Notes under the pieces: generated by a model | Databases searched by the model: none | Told to the model about the DNA's origin: nothing | The model's input: the letters and a program-made list of their open reading frames with translations, nothing else | Program-made: the position numbers and the translations under genes | DNA from: Clostridia bacterium | GTDB lineage: Bacteria > Bacillota > Clostridia > TANB77 > CAG-508 | Length of the DNA: 64,000 bases | Direction of reading: 5' to 3' | Assembly (NCBI GenBank): GCA_900770415.1 | Contig: CAAGKN010000003.1 | Span: forward strand, 35,012 to 99,011 | Shown: in pieces, positions 19,208-29,379 of the stretch | How positions within the stretch are numbered: the first letter of the stretch is position 1 | How the letters are laid out: each line of letters begins with the position of its first letter

Positions 19208-19398
19208 GCGATATTCGCACCCCATTTCTACATATATTAAAATGTATTTTGTCATTTGCATAATTACAATTATAATTATACATTATTTCTGTATTTATGT
19301 CAACAGTTTCAATTGTTACTGCCTAATATAAAACAATATATTTCAAACATTGTAGTAACGTGCATTACACGTCCACTTGGCAAATAAGTTTTTTCTCT

Positions 19399-20305
19399 TT
19401 ATTTTGCTGTTCTTGGATTAAATTTTGAAATACTTTTTAGTTTTTCAAATAGCTCTTTTTCTTCTTCTGTAAGTTTTTTTGGAACTACTGTTTTTACTTC
19501 GGCTATTAGGTCTCCTCTACTGCCTCTTCCGTCTTTATATCCTTTTTGTGGAATCTTTACTTTTTCACCGCTTTGTATTCCTGGTGGTACATATATTGAA
19601 ATTGGATCTTCTATTGAATCTATATTAACTCTTTTCCCAAGTGCCGCTTCCCATGGTGTTAAATATAAGTCTGTTACTATATCATATCCTTGTAACCTAA
19701 ATTTATTATTGTTTTGTATGTTTATTTTTATAAACATGTCTCCGTTTTTTCCACCGTTTTGCCCCTGTTTTCCCTGTCCTAGTAATCTTACTTTTTCTCC
19801 ATCTCTAATTCCTGATGGGATTTTTACAGAAAAAGTTTTCATTTTTCCGGTTTACTGTTCTTAATGATATTTTCTTTTCTGTTCCAAAATAGGCATCTTC
19901 GATTCCCACTGTTATTTCAGTTTCTATATTTTCTCCTTTTATTGGGAATTTTTTGTGAACTTTACTCTCTGACTTTTTTTCTTCTTGATTTGTTCCAAAA
20001 AACATATTAAAAAATTCACTAAAAACTGAATCCTTACTTCTTGTGCTTTCTTCATAGTCTTGTTTTATTTGTTTTCTACCAACATGCGTATTCCACATTC
20101 TATCATATCTTCTTTTGCTAGAACTTGTTGATAGTACTCTATATGCTTCATTTATATCTTTAAATCTCTCTTCTGTTCTAGTATCTCCACCATTTAAATC
20201 TGGATGATACTTTTTTGCTTGTTCCCTAAATGCTACCTTTATTTCTTCTGGTGTTACTTTGTTGTTGTCTAACCCTAAGATTTTATAGTAATCTTTAAAT
20301 ATCAT
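19399..20305 (-). CDS. CbpA/DnaJ-like Hsp40 co-chaperone, interrupted by a CGG +1 shift
   Basis: This is a J-domain co-chaperone that stimulates DnaK. The J domain covers residues 1-70 (YYKILGLD, HPD in KKYHPDLNGGD). A short linker follows without the zinc-finger repeats of true DnaJ. The C-terminal substrate-binding part starts near residue 125. The first frame ends TVN then CGG (codon 153, 19849..19847) and stops at 19805. Skipping the C gives TVNGKMKTFSVKIPSGIRDG, a normal Hsp40 C-terminal junction, and the protein totals 301 residues ending at 19399. The ATG at 19842 is an internal Met, not a likely separate start, because no binding site precedes it. Confidence 0.87.
19847..19849 (-). 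other. CGG +1 frameshift site in the dnaJ-like gene
   Basis: Context is GTAAAC-CGG-AAAAATG. Skipping the C reads GGA AAA ATG and joins the two halves of the Hsp40 in the correct register. Confidence 0.82.
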
Positions 20306-20540
20306 TTCAACATCCTCCTACAAAATTTGCTTACAAATTTTGTACTATTATCTTTATCTTCTTTTCTACTCTTATCTATTGTGTATCATTGTTTTTTATT
20401 CTAATTTTAATCTTGATTGATTATATCATAAAAGCACTTTGTTGTGAATATTTAAGTTGCAACTTTTTTAAGTTTTTTTGTTGATTTTTTTTATTTATGT
20501 AGATATAATGTTGATAGTAAATTTATAAGGAGGAAAAGCC

Positions 20541-21593
20541 ATGAGAAAAGGCATTCATTCTGGGGAAAATGCTAAATACAAGATAATTGCTGTAGATGAT
20601 GAGTCTGGTGTTTTAGACACTCTAGGAGTTTTTTTAGAAAAAGAAGGTTATACTTTTACTGGTATTACAGATCCTATTGAAGCAATTGAAAGAGTTAAAA
20701 CGGAGCATTTTGATTTAATGCTTTTGGACTTTATCATGACTCCTGTACATGGTGACCAAGTAGTTGAAGAAATAAGAAAATTTAATAAAGATTTATATAT
20801 ATTATTACTTACTGGTCATAAGGATTTAGCACCTCCATTAGATACAATCAAAAGATTAGATATTCAGGGATATTGTGAAAAAAGTGATAAAATGGACCAA
20901 CTACTTTTATTAGTAGAGTCTGGAATAAAAGCAGTAGCTCAAATGAATTTAATTAGGCAAATTAATGAAGAATTAAAAGATACATATGATAAATTAGAGC
21001 AAGCATATATGGAAAGTATAGAAACTTTAAGATTTACTGTGGAAGCAAAAGATCCTTACACAAGAGGTCATTCAGACAGAGTTTCTGAGTATTCTGTTTT
21101 AATTGGTAAAAAACTTGGACTTTCCGAACCTGATTTAAAAATATTAAAATTAGGAGGATTATTCCACGATATTGGAAAAATAGGTGTTCCTGACAGTATT
21201 TTACTAAAAGAATCTAAACTTACAGATGATGAATATTCAGAAATTAAAAACCATCCTACTATTGGGGCTCATATATTATCAAATGCAACTATTTTTAGAG
21301 ATATATTACCAATAGTAAAACATCATCACGAACGCTATGATGGAAATGGTTACCCAGGGAAATTAAAAGGAGAAGACATTCCTTACCTTGCTAGAATTGC
21401 AGCAGTTGCAGATTCTTTTGATGCTATGACTTCAAAAAGAACTTATAGGGATTCTTTACCTTTAGATGTTGTAAAATCCGAGATAGAAAGATGCAAAGGT
21501 ACCCAATTTGATCCTGCTATTGCAGATGCATTTTTAGATATTTTAAATACTCAATATGCAGAAATTTCTCAAATTCAGAGTAAATATTTATAA
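20541..21593 (+). CDS. Response regulator with HD-GYP domain
   Basis: The 350-residue protein has a receiver domain (residues 13-130; acidic pocket VDDE, phosphoacceptor DLMLLDFIM, LLLTGHKD) joined by a coiled segment (about 135-160) to an HD-GYP domain (165-340). HD-GYP motifs are LGGLFHDIGKIGVPD, KHHHERYDGNGYP and ADSFDAMTS. Proteins of this kind usually hydrolyse cyclic di-GMP. The start has GGAGGAAAA seven bases upstream. No kinase is adjacent; the orphan kinase at 13.9 kb is a possible but unproven partner. Confidence 0.93.
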   Translation: MRKGIHSGENAKYKIIAVDDESGVLDTLGVFLEKEGYTFTGITDPIEAIERVKTEHFDLMLLDFIMTPVHGDQVVEEIRKFNKDLYILLLTGHKDLAPPLDTIKRLDIQGYCEKSDKMDQLLLLVESGIKAVAQMNLIRQINEELKDTYDKLEQAYMESIETLRFTVEAKDPYTRGHSDRVSEYSVLIGKKLGLSEPDLKILKLGGLFHDIGKIGVPDSILLKESKLTDDEYSEIKNHPTIGAHILSNATIFRDILPIVKHHHERYDGNGYPGKLKGEDIPYLARIAAVADSFDAMTSKRTYRDSLPLDVVKSEIERCKGTQFDPAIADAFLDILNTQYAEISQIQSKYL

Positions 21594-21665
21594 TATTAGA
21601 ATATATACAGTAATAAACTTTTTTATGCTGTATATATTTTTAAATAAAAAAGGGGGTGAATATTA

Positions 21666-22454
21666 ATGACAAGTTCAGAAATAAGAAGTACAGCAAGACA
21701 AAGTCTTACAAATAAATGGGGAAAAGCCGCACTTATAGCTTTTTGCTATTTTTTAATAGAATTTCTAATTAACTTTATGATATCTGGTGCAAAAGGCAGT
21801 TTGCCTCTTCTTTCTTCTTTATTAAGTATTGGTAATACAGTTATTTCTGTCCCTTTAGCTTATGGATTTTTAATCTCTTTTATGAAATTAAAAAGGGGAG
21901 AAGAAGTTAATGCTTTTGATTTTTTTGCAGATGGATTCTCTAATTTTGGAAGAGCTTGGGGGATAACTTGGGGGATTATAAAAAAACTTTTAGTCCCAAT
22001 AATAATTATTATTGTATTATATATTGTACTAATAGCAAGTTCTGTTTCTCTAATTGCCTTCAGTTCTACTTTGTTTAAATCATATTCTGCATCTGCTTCT
22101 ATTACTGCCGGTTTCTTATCTATTATTTGCAGTATAGGACTTATAGCACTTTATATTTGGATTGCCATAAAATCTTTATTCTATGTATTAGTTTATCAGG
22201 TTGCTTATGATAACCCAAATCTTTCTTCTAAAGAAGTAGTTGAGGAAAGCGAAAGATTGATGACAGGTAATAGAGGTAAATATTTTGTTTTACAGCTTTC
22301 TTTCATAGGTTGGGCAATTCTTGCTTGTTTAACATTGGGAATTGGTATGTTTTGGCTAACTCCTTATATCACAGTTGCAACAATTTGCTTCTATGAAGCT
22401 TTATCTGGAAAATCCGATACTACTATCGAAGTTGATTCAGAAGAAATAAAATAA
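21666..22454 (+). CDS. DUF975 family membrane protein
   Basis: The 262-residue protein opens with SEIRSTARQSLTNKWGKA, the conserved N-terminal helix of DUF975, followed by about five to six membrane segments and a cytoplasmic loop EVVEESERLMTGNRGKYF that is typical of the family. Function is unknown. A strong AAGGGGGTG site precedes the ATG. Confidence 0.85.
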   Translation: MTSSEIRSTARQSLTNKWGKAALIAFCYFLIEFLINFMISGAKGSLPLLSSLLSIGNTVISVPLAYGFLISFMKLKRGEEVNAFDFFADGFSNFGRAWGITWGIIKKLLVPIIIIIVLYIVLIASSVSLIAFSSTLFKSYSASASITAGFLSIICSIGLIALYIWIAIKSLFYVLVYQVAYDNPNLSSKEVVEESERLMTGNRGKYFVLQLSFIGWAILACLTLGIGMFWLTPYITVATICFYEALSGKSDTTIEVDSEEIK

Positions 22455-22465
22455 ATAAATAAATA

Positions 22466-22500
22466 AAAACACAATTTGTTTTGCAAATTGTGTTTTTTTA
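22466..22500. terminator. Bidirectional terminator
   Basis: CACAATTTG, TTTTG and CAAATTGTG form a hairpin with flanking A and T runs between convergent DUF975 and ABC-F genes. Confidence 0.85.
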
Positions 22501-22501
22501 T

Positions 22502-24082
22502 TTATTCTATTCCTAAGTATTCATTGTATGAGCATTCTCTATCTATTATCTTATCTTTTCTTAAATCTATTATTCTATTTGCAACTGTCTGCGTTAATTG
22601 GTGATCATGTGAAGTAAATATCATATTTCCTTTGAATTTTTGCATTCCTTCGTTTAATGCTGTAATGCTCTCCATGTCTAAGTGGTTTGTTGGTTCATCA
22701 AATATCAAGAAATTTGCTCCAGATAACATTAATTTAGAAAGTACACATCTTACTTTTTCCCCACCTGATAATACTTTTACATTTTTCAATGCTTCATCAC
22801 CAGAAAATAACATTCTTCCTAAAAATCCTCTTACATAGGTTTCGTCTGGGTCTTTTGAATATTTTCTAAGCCAATCTACTAATATTTCGTCATCTTGAAA
22901 TAAGTAAGAATTGTCTTTTGGAAAATAATCTTTTGTTATCGTTTGTCCCCAAATCACTTCTCCAGAATCTGGTTCTACTTCTCCTGCGATTATTTGAAAT
23001 AAAAGAGTAGTTGCAAGTTCATTATCTGATAATACTGCAATTTTGTTATCTGCTTTTACTGAGAATGAAATATTTTTTAATACTTCTTCTCCATTTATAC
23101 TTTTGCTAACATTTTTTAATGTTAATATTTCTTTTCCTGGTTCTCTATCTGGTTTAAAGTCTATATAAGGGTATTTTCTATTTGATGCTTTTATTTCTTC
23201 TAATTGTATTTTTTCCAAAGATTTTTTTCTTGATGTTGCTTGTTTTGATTTTGAAGCATTTGCACTAAATCTTGCTATAAAGTCTTGTAATTCTTTTATT
23301 TTTTCTTCTTTTTTCTTGTTCTGTTCTCTTGCTTGTTTTAATGCTAATTGGCTTGATTCATACCAGAAATCATAATTTCCTGGGTAAACCTTAATTTTTC
23401 CAAAATCAACATCTGCTATATGTGTGCATACTTTATTTAGAAAATATCTATCATGTGATACAACTATAACTGTATTTTCAAAGTCTATTAAGAAATCTTG
23501 TAACCAATTTATACTTTTTAAATCTAAGTCGTTTGTTGGTTCGTCTAATAATAAAATATCTGGATTACCAAATAAGCTTTGTGCAAGTAATACTTTTACT
23601 TTGTCTTTTGCTTCAATTTCTCTCATTAATTTGTAGTGCTCAGAACCTGGTATTCCCAAATTGTTTAATAGCGTAGCACTGTCTGACTCTGCATTCCATC
23701 CGTCTAACTCTGCAAATCTTTCTTCAAGTTTTGCAGCTTTTAATCCGTCTTCTTCAGAGAAATCTGGCTTTGCATAAATTTCTTCTTTTTCTTTCATGAT
23801 TTTATAAAGTTCACTATTTCCCATTATAACTGTATCTATAAGGGTATACTCTTCATATGCAAAGTGATCTTGTTTTAATGTTGACAATCTTTCTCCTTTA
23901 TCTATTGAAACTTCGCCTTTGCTTGGTTCTAATTCCCCAGATAGGACCTTTAAAAAAGTAGATTTTCCTGCTCCATTTGCCCCTATTAATCCATAACAGT
24001 TGCCTTTTGTGAATTTTATATTTACGTCTTCAAATAGTACTCTTTTTCCAAATCTAACTGTTACACCATTTGTACTTAACAT
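22502..24082 (-). CDS. ABC-F ribosome-associated ATPase (YbiT-like)
   Basis: ABC-F proteins act on the ribosomal E site and lack membrane domains. This 526-residue member has two ATPase domains. The first has Walker A GANGAGKST near residue 38 and Walker B LLLDEPTNDLDL. The second carries LSGGEKVRC and FLIFDEPTNHLDM but its Walker A region reads AVLSDNELATT, which is degenerate, as in YbiT-like proteins. A charged linker lies near residues 240-300. Downstream order suggests it follows corA with 10 bases between. Confidence 0.92.
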   Translation of the reverse strand: MLSTNGVTVRFGKRVLFEDVNIKFTKGNCYGLIGANGAGKSTFLKVLSGELEPSKGEVSIDKGERLSTLKQDHFAYEEYTLIDTVIMGNSELYKIMKEKEEIYAKPDFSEEDGLKAAKLEERFAELDGWNAESDSATLLNNLGIPGSEHYKLMREIEAKDKVKVLLAQSLFGNPDILLLDEPTNDLDLKSINWLQDFLIDFENTVIVVSHDRYFLNKVCTHIADVDFGKIKVYPGNYDFWYESSQLALKQAREQNKKKEEKIKELQDFIARFSANASKSKQATSRKKSLEKIQLEEIKASNRKYPYIDFKPDREPGKEILTLKNVSKSINGEEVLKNISFSVKADNKIAVLSDNELATTLLFQIIAGEVEPDSGEVIWGQTITKDYFPKDNSYLFQDDEILVDWLRKYSKDPDETYVRGFLGRMLFSGDEALKNVKVLSGGEKVRCVLSKLMLSGANFLIFDEPTNHLDMESITALNEGMQKFKGNMIFTSHDHQLTQTVANRIIDLRKDKIIDRECSYNEYLGIE

Positions 24083-24092
24083 TTGTTACCTC

Positions 24093-25034
24093 CTATAACA
24101 TATCTTTTTTCTTTAACCATATAAATGCAATTATTGATATTAGTATAGAAATTCCTGTTACTATTGCAAATCCATGTATATCATTTGAAAATGGTAATGG
24201 AACATTCATTCCCCAAATACTTGCTATTAATGTTGGTAATGACAAAACAATTGTAATAGATGCCAACAATTTCATAACAACATTTAGGTTGTTTGAAATT
24301 ACAGAAGCATACGCATCCATTGTTCCACTTAGAATGTCACTATATATTTTTCCCATCTCTATTGCTTGTCTATTTTCTATAATTGCATCTTCTAATATAT
24401 CGTCATCCTCTTCATAAGATTTTAATATTTTTCCTCTTGCTGTTTTCTCCATTACTAGCTCATTTGCTTTTAATGATGTTGTTATATATACCAAGCTTTT
24501 TTCTACGTTTAGAAGTTGTATTAGTTCCTTGTTTCTCATAGACTTTTGAAGTGCTTGAACAGTTCTTTCTGTTTGTCTATTTATTTTCTTTAAGTCATTT
24601 AAATAATATGATGCATTTAAATATAATATTTGTATTAAAAATCTAGTTTTCTTATATGTGCACATTCCTTTTACTCTTCCTTTTTCAAAGGAATCTATTA
24701 TTCTGTTTTTTCTTAGTGAAACTGTTATAAAAAACTCATCTCTTACTACAATCATACCTAATGGCATTGTAGAATATGATTTCCCATCGCTATCGTCTTC
24801 TATTATTGGAACGTCTACAACAAAAAGTGTCATATCATCTTCTACATCTATTCTGGCTTGCTCTTCATAATCCAAAGGGTATCTTATAAATTCATCACTT
24901 ATATCTAAATTTGAGCAAACCATTGCAATTTCCTCGTCTGTAGGGTTTATTAAGCTAATCCACGACCCAGGTTTAAACTCTTTTATTTTTTCAAAATTAT
25001 TTGTTTCTAAATCTGTTTTATATATGTTTAGCAT
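24093..25034 (-). CDS. corA: CorA-family divalent cation transporter
   Basis: The 313-residue protein has a large cytoplasmic N-terminal domain and two C-terminal membrane segments with the signature GMN (IWGMNVPLPF) that forms the Mg2+ selectivity filter. I prefer ATG 25034 (MLNIYKTDLE), as TAGAAGGGGTGA precedes it; the open frame begins nine codons earlier. It likely forms an operon with the ABC-F gene. Confidence 0.92.
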   Translation of the reverse strand: MLNIYKTDLETNNFEKIKEFKPGSWISLINPTDEEIAMVCSNLDISDEFIRYPLDYEEQARIDVEDDMTLFVVDVPIIEDDSDGKSYSTMPLGMIVVRDEFFITVSLRKNRIIDSFEKGRVKGMCTYKKTRFLIQILYLNASYYLNDLKKINRQTERTVQALQKSMRNKELIQLLNVEKSLVYITTSLKANELVMEKTARGKILKSYEEDDDILEDAIIENRQAIEMGKIYSDILSGTMDAYASVISNNLNVVMKLLASITIVLSLPTLIASIWGMNVPLPFSNDIHGFAIVTGISILISIIAFIWLKKKDML

Positions 25035-25199
25035 AAAATCACCCCTTCTATTTCTTTGCATTTTTGCACAACTATTTAGTATTATACCACATTATATACA
25101 TAATTGTGTAGTTTTTTTATTTTTTCTTCGTTTTTTACAAAATTCGACATTTTTTATTTAAAGTGTGTGTTATAATAATACTCAAAGAAGGTGTTTACT

Positions 25200-25376
25200 A
25201 TGGATAAAAGAATTAAATTATTAGAAGAAAGAACTGTAATTTTTTTGGAAAAAACAAAAAAACAAAGAGAAAAATATAAATCCGAAAGAAAAACGTTGTT
25301 TGATTTTTCTGAGGAGAGAAACAACCTAGATGCTTGGGAAGAATATTTAAATAAAATAGAAAAAGAAATCATATAA
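25200..25376 (+). CDS. Small charged hypothetical protein, 58 residues
   Basis: MDKRIKLLEERTVIF begins after GAAGGTG. The protein is Lys/Glu-rich and probably a helical coil. It lies 50 bases before the next gene, which has its own AAGGAGGAATG site. No family is recognised. Confidence 0.5.
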   Translation: MDKRIKLLEERTVIFLEKTKKQREKYKSERKTLFDFSEERNNLDAWEEYLNKIEKEII

Positions 25377-25425
25377 AATACTATATGATAAAAATTAATA
25401 TCTAAAGAACAAGGAGGAATGTACT

Positions 25426-26124
25426 ATGAAATTAAAAAAATTACCAATAATAATTATAGGTATTTTAGTAATATTTGTTGTTAGCTTCTTAATAAGAGAA
25501 TTGATTATATACAATGATGGAAAGCTAGACAAATCTAATTATGTTCCAAGAGAAGAAATTATTACTTTGCTAAACAAAGGAGCAATATATAATAATTATT
25601 ACTATTGTCCTAATAATGAAGATAGAAAAGAGGCATATAGGACTGAGTATTACATAAAAGATAACATCCAAGCAATTTATTTAGATTCTAAATTAATTGA
25701 ATGGACTGACTATAATAACTCTGAAAAAATTCTGCTTACCGGAGCTGATGAAACAGCAACAGTTGTCAAAAACATCTCTAAAAATAGTGATAGTCAATGT
25801 GGATATGATTATTCAGTAATATCAAAGCCAGAAATATATAATAATACTTACAAGTATCTAGGAGAGAAAGAAGAAGATGGAAGGAAAATAATAGTTATAG
25901 AATTATCAACTAATAGAGGGTTAATAAAAAAACTTGATAAGTATTACATTGACAAGGAAACCGGTTTGATATTAGGTAGATTTACTTCAAGCAGATTTCT
26001 ATTTATAACAACACACTTATCAGGTAGTGCAAAAAACAGAAATATAAAGTTTAATATAGTTACTAATGAAAACATAACAAAACCGGATTTAAACAAATAT
26101 AAAATTGTTAATTACATAGAGTAA
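25426..26124 (+). CDS. Membrane-anchored extracytoplasmic protein, 232 residues
   Basis: A single N-terminal membrane helix (residues 7-26) is followed by a soluble domain that faces outside. The end of the protein (KYYIDKETGLILGRF) resembles beta-rich LolA- or DUF-type lipoprotein folds, but I cannot place it. There is no lipobox. It is followed by a strong terminator. Confidence 0.6.
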   Translation: MKLKKLPIIIIGILVIFVVSFLIRELIIYNDGKLDKSNYVPREEIITLLNKGAIYNNYYYCPNNEDRKEAYRTEYYIKDNIQAIYLDSKLIEWTDYNNSEKILLTGADETATVVKNISKNSDSQCGYDYSVISKPEIYNNTYKYLGEKEEDGRKIIVIELSTNRGLIKKLDKYYIDKETGLILGRFTSSRFLFITTHLSGSAKNRNIKFNIVTNENITKPDLNKYKIVNYIE

Positions 26125-26125
26125 T

Positions 26126-26164
26126 AAAAAATAGCATTCACCTTAATGTGAATGCTATTTTTTA
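26126..26164 (+). terminator. Rho-independent terminator
   Basis: AATAGCATTCAC and GTGAATGCTATT form a hairpin around CTTAAT with a T run immediately after the stop of the preceding gene. Confidence 0.85.
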
Positions 26165-26250
26165 TTATGTTAAAATTATCGTTTCATAAGAAAGAGACAC
26201 ACCTAATAGATGTGCCTCCCAAGATGCCCATGTTTCTAGCTAACTAATTT

Positions 26251-26685
26251 TTACCAATTGTAAATCCAGCAATCAACAGTTACCGATGTTACACAGTTAA
26301 AGTGAACTGTGTAATAACCCGATGTTGCATTAGAAAATGTTGGACTTTTAATTTCCGCACCATTATTTGGAAATAATGGTCCCGGTGGCAAACCATCGGC
26401 GTTGTTTCGAGCCCAAATCGTTTTTCCTTGGGGATTGGTTACCCAAAGATATACTCCAGTGTTTTGACTAGAGCTAGTGATTCTTACTGTTATCTGACCA
26501 GTTGATTCACTTGAAGGAACATAAACTTTAAATTCTCCCCACATTCCAGAATCTTGTCCATATCCCATAGCTCTAGTTGATGTAGGTATAGTCTTTTCGA
26601 TTTTACTGTTTTCAGTTGCAAACACGGGAACTGAAATAACAAAGCAAAAAGCGAAAACTATCACAATAGAAATAAATCGTTTCAT
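26251..26685 (-). CDS. Secreted small protein with signal peptide
   Basis: The 144-residue protein has a clear signal peptide (MKRFISIVIVFAFCFVISVPVFA) and a mature part without further membrane segments. The mature part looks beta-rich and ends VTVDCWIYNW. Base composition is clearly richer in G and C than its surroundings, which suggests recent acquisition. No family recognised; secreted effector or immune-like beta domain are guesses. Confidence 0.65.
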   Translation of the reverse strand: MKRFISIVIVFAFCFVISVPVFATENSKIEKTIPTSTRAMGYGQDSGMWGEFKVYVPSSESTGQITVRITSSSQNTGVYLWVTNPQGKTIWARNNADGLPPGPLFPNNGAEIKSPTFSNATSGYYTVHFNCVTSVTVDCWIYNW

Positions 26686-26930
26686 TAACGATACTCCTTT
26701 CTTATTGTGGGCATCTTGAGCTTAAAATAAGCTATTTATAATTATACTTTAAAAATTTGAAAATATCTACGGAAAACAATATAAATCGTAAGACAAGAAA
26801 AATCAAAATTCGACATTTTGCTAAGATAATAATAATCCATTGATTTGTAAGAGAGTTATTATTACATTTAAACATTCTTTGTTTCATAGCCAGCTTTATG
26901 CAATAAAAAAGCACAGCGAACTGTACTTTT

Positions 26931-27007
26931 TGGTGCACCATCTCGGACTCGAACCGAGGGTCTTCTGATTAAGAGTCAGCTGCTTTACCAACTAAGCTAA
27001 TGGTGCA
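26931..27007 (-). tRNA. tRNA-Lys (CTT)
   Basis: The seven-base acceptor stem TGCACCA/TGGTGCA, the T-arm GGTTCGAGTCC and the anticodon loop CTCTTAA can be read directly. CCA is encoded. Confidence 0.93.
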
Positions 27008-27069
27008 TTTATTTTATTTAGCTTGTTTATTATAATACCATTTTTTTGCTTTGTCAATATTATTTATAA

Positions 27070-27091
27070 GGGTCGCTACAAATAGCGACCC
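27070..27091 (-). terminator. Hairpin after the VanW-like gene
   Basis: GGGTCGCT and AGCGACCC pair around ATTTGT just downstream of the stop of the minus-strand gene. A short T run follows. Confidence 0.55.
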
Positions 27092-27107
27092 AAAAGAAAT
27101 TTTATAT

Positions 27108-29048
27108 TTAATTTGATTCTGTATTAGAACTTGTGTTTTCTCCTGTTCCTTGTTCTGGTGTTGTAGGTGTAGTTGGCGTTTCTGGTGTTGTAGGCGCTGG
27201 CTCTGGAGTTGGAGCAGGTTCTGGTTCTGGTGTTGGTGTAGGTGTTGGCTCTGGTTCTTCTACTGGCTGTGTTGATACTTCTGTTGTTTTGCTTGGTCCT
27301 ACTTTTATTATTTTGTTCATTGGATCATAAGTATCAGATGATAAAACTGTTCTAGATACTTCTTTTCCGTTTAATTTTAGTATTTTATATGTTATACTCT
27401 TGCATCCATTCATTCCATTTTGTGTAACTCTTTCTTTTCCTGGTGCAAGTGAGCTATCATTTTCTTTTATTACTTTAAATGGTGTATAGCTTAGTATTTT
27501 GCTTGATATTTCAACTTCATACTCTACATCTTCTTTTATTCCAAATATGTCTATTCTTGCTACTCCTCCTCCTATTGAGGTTTTTAACATTACTGGATAT
27601 TTTCTTGTGTTTTTAAATTTGAAATCATAAGCTCCATAAACAACTGTTGCATCTTTTCCTGCTCCAACATATCCTGCTAGAAACATGTGATTATGTCTTT
27701 CTACTATTTCTAAATTAGCATAAACAACTGCATCATATAATGTTGAAGATATTTGGCATATTCCTCCTGCAAGGGTTTGAACTACTCTTCCTCCTGCAAA
27801 TCCGCCTGCTTCTTTATATCCTGCTTTTGCTGTTCTTTTTCCTAATGTTTTATTGTATGAGAATGTTTCACCTGGGCTTACTACAACTCCATTTAATTTG
27901 TTCATAGCCAATCTTAAATTTGTTGTTCTTGGAGTATTGCTTGCATCATATTTTGTACTGAATGTAGAAAGTAAATCTGGGAAAGCTTCACTTCCTATTT
28001 TATTTGTTGTTATTTTTGGCATAGTTATTTTTAAGTCTATTGTATATTCTTCTTTGTCTTCTTTTAACATTTCTCTTGCTGCTTCTAAATCAAAGTCTAC
28101 TCCTTCTACATGAGGATAAACTTGAAAAGGATCTTTTGTATAATACGCGTCTTTTGCTTCTTTATGCACTTCATTATATATTTTGTCTATGTCTATTGCT
28201 TCTGGTTCTACATTAACTATTTCCAATTCTATTGGTTCGTTTTGATTTTCTAATTCTAGTCTTTTTATTACTTCTTTGTTAAAGCTTTCTTTGTTTATTG
28301 AGTTTCCTGCTTTTCCTTTTGTAATTGTTAATTTACCATCTTCAATACAATAATTAGGTTCTTCTACCGCTCCTGGAATCTTTACTGCAATTTCGTTCAT
28401 TATATTTTCTAGTAATTCTTGATTGTACTCTATTGCTATTTCTATATTCTTATTTTTTATTTTGTGCTTAACTATTTCCAAATTGTTCTTAAATATATTT
28501 CCATTTCTTCCTATGTTGTATGCGTCTTCTATAGCTTTGTTTATATCATATTTTGCTTCTATTTGAGATAGCTGAAATTGATATTCAAATTCGTTTGTTT
28601 TTACACTTATGCTTTGTTCTATATTTTTTTCTAATGCGTCTGAGATTTTTTGTTCTGCTTCTTTTTTGCTTAGTTTGCTTACATCTATTCCCTCTATGGA
28701 TATATTTGATATTATTTTTGTGTTGTTTATATTAAATAATGCAAATCCTGTGCTAGCAAATATGGCTATTATTAAAATTATTGCACTTATTAATATAATT
28801 AATGTTTTTTTATTACTGCTTTTTATTTTGTATTGTTCTTTTATCTCTTCTTTTAAAGCGTCTTTTTCCTCTGGATTGTCTTCTTCTTGTTTTTTTTCTT
28901 CCACTTCTGCTTTTTTATCTTCGTTCTCTACTTCTATTGTTTCATTCTCTTTTGTTTTTTCTTCGTTTTGTTTTTCTTTTACTGTTGTTTCATTTTCTTC
29001 TTTTGTTTTCATCTCTTCTTTTATTTCTTTTTTTTCGTTAGATTCCAT
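27108..29048 (-). CDS. YoaR/VanW-like envelope protein
   Basis: The 646-residue protein has an acidic Lys/Glu-rich cytoplasmic N-terminus (about 75 residues), one membrane helix (residues 83-105), a duplicated peptidoglycan-binding-like region (about 120-330) and a VanW domain (about 375-510: AGGFAGGRVVQTLAGGICQISSTLYDAV). A Pro/Thr/Glu-rich tail follows. VanW proteins of unknown function occur near vancomycin resistance genes but are widespread in Clostridia; no other van genes are here. Confidence 0.88.
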   Translation of the reverse strand: MESNEKKEIKEEMKTKEENETTVKEKQNEEKTKENETIEVENEDKKAEVEEKKQEEDNPEEKDALKEEIKEQYKIKSSNKKTLIILISAIILIIAIFASTGFALFNINNTKIISNISIEGIDVSKLSKKEAEQKISDALEKNIEQSISVKTNEFEYQFQLSQIEAKYDINKAIEDAYNIGRNGNIFKNNLEIVKHKIKNKNIEIAIEYNQELLENIMNEIAVKIPGAVEEPNYCIEDGKLTITKGKAGNSINKESFNKEVIKRLELENQNEPIELEIVNVEPEAIDIDKIYNEVHKEAKDAYYTKDPFQVYPHVEGVDFDLEAAREMLKEDKEEYTIDLKITMPKITTNKIGSEAFPDLLSTFSTKYDASNTPRTTNLRLAMNKLNGVVVSPGETFSYNKTLGKRTAKAGYKEAGGFAGGRVVQTLAGGICQISSTLYDAVVYANLEIVERHNHMFLAGYVGAGKDATVVYGAYDFKFKNTRKYPVMLKTSIGGGVARIDIFGIKEDVEYEVEISSKILSYTPFKVIKENDSSLAPGKERVTQNGMNGCKSITYKILKLNGKEVSRTVLSSDTYDPMNKIIKVGPSKTTEVSTQPVEEPEPTPTPTPEPEPAPTPEPAPTTPETPTTPTTPEQGTGENTSSNTESN

Positions 29049-29184
29049 TTAAACTCTCCTTATAGAAAAAAGTATAATTTTAAATTATATTATCATAAAA
29101 GGTAGTTTTTTACAACATTCTTTTATAATTATCTATAATTTTCCATGTTAAATTTTACTCTTTTTCTATAATTATATTACTATT

Positions 29185-29379
29185 CTATTTAGAAAATATT
29201 TCTGTTATTGTTTTTCCTAGCGCACTTGCTATTTTTTCCATTTTTTCTAATGATGGATTTTTTCTAGACCCTTTTTCTAAATGACATAAGTATCCTACTG
29301 AAACGCCAGATAAATCAGCAAGTTTTGCCAAAGTCATTCCCTTTTCTTTTCTTATTTTACTTATTTTATTACATCCCAT
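29185..29379 (-). CDS. XRE-family helix-turn-helix regulator, 64 residues
   Basis: The start is ATG 29379 (MGCNKISKIRKEKG), preceded by AAGAGGTGATCCC; the longer frame begins 15 codons upstream. A single HTH spans residues 8-60 with LAKLADLSGVSVGYLCHLEKG. It faces the S24-type regulator divergently, so the two may control one intergenic region. Confidence 0.8.
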   Translation of the reverse strand: MGCNKISKIRKEKGMTLAKLADLSGVSVGYLCHLEKGSRKNPSLEKMEKIASALGKTITEIFSK

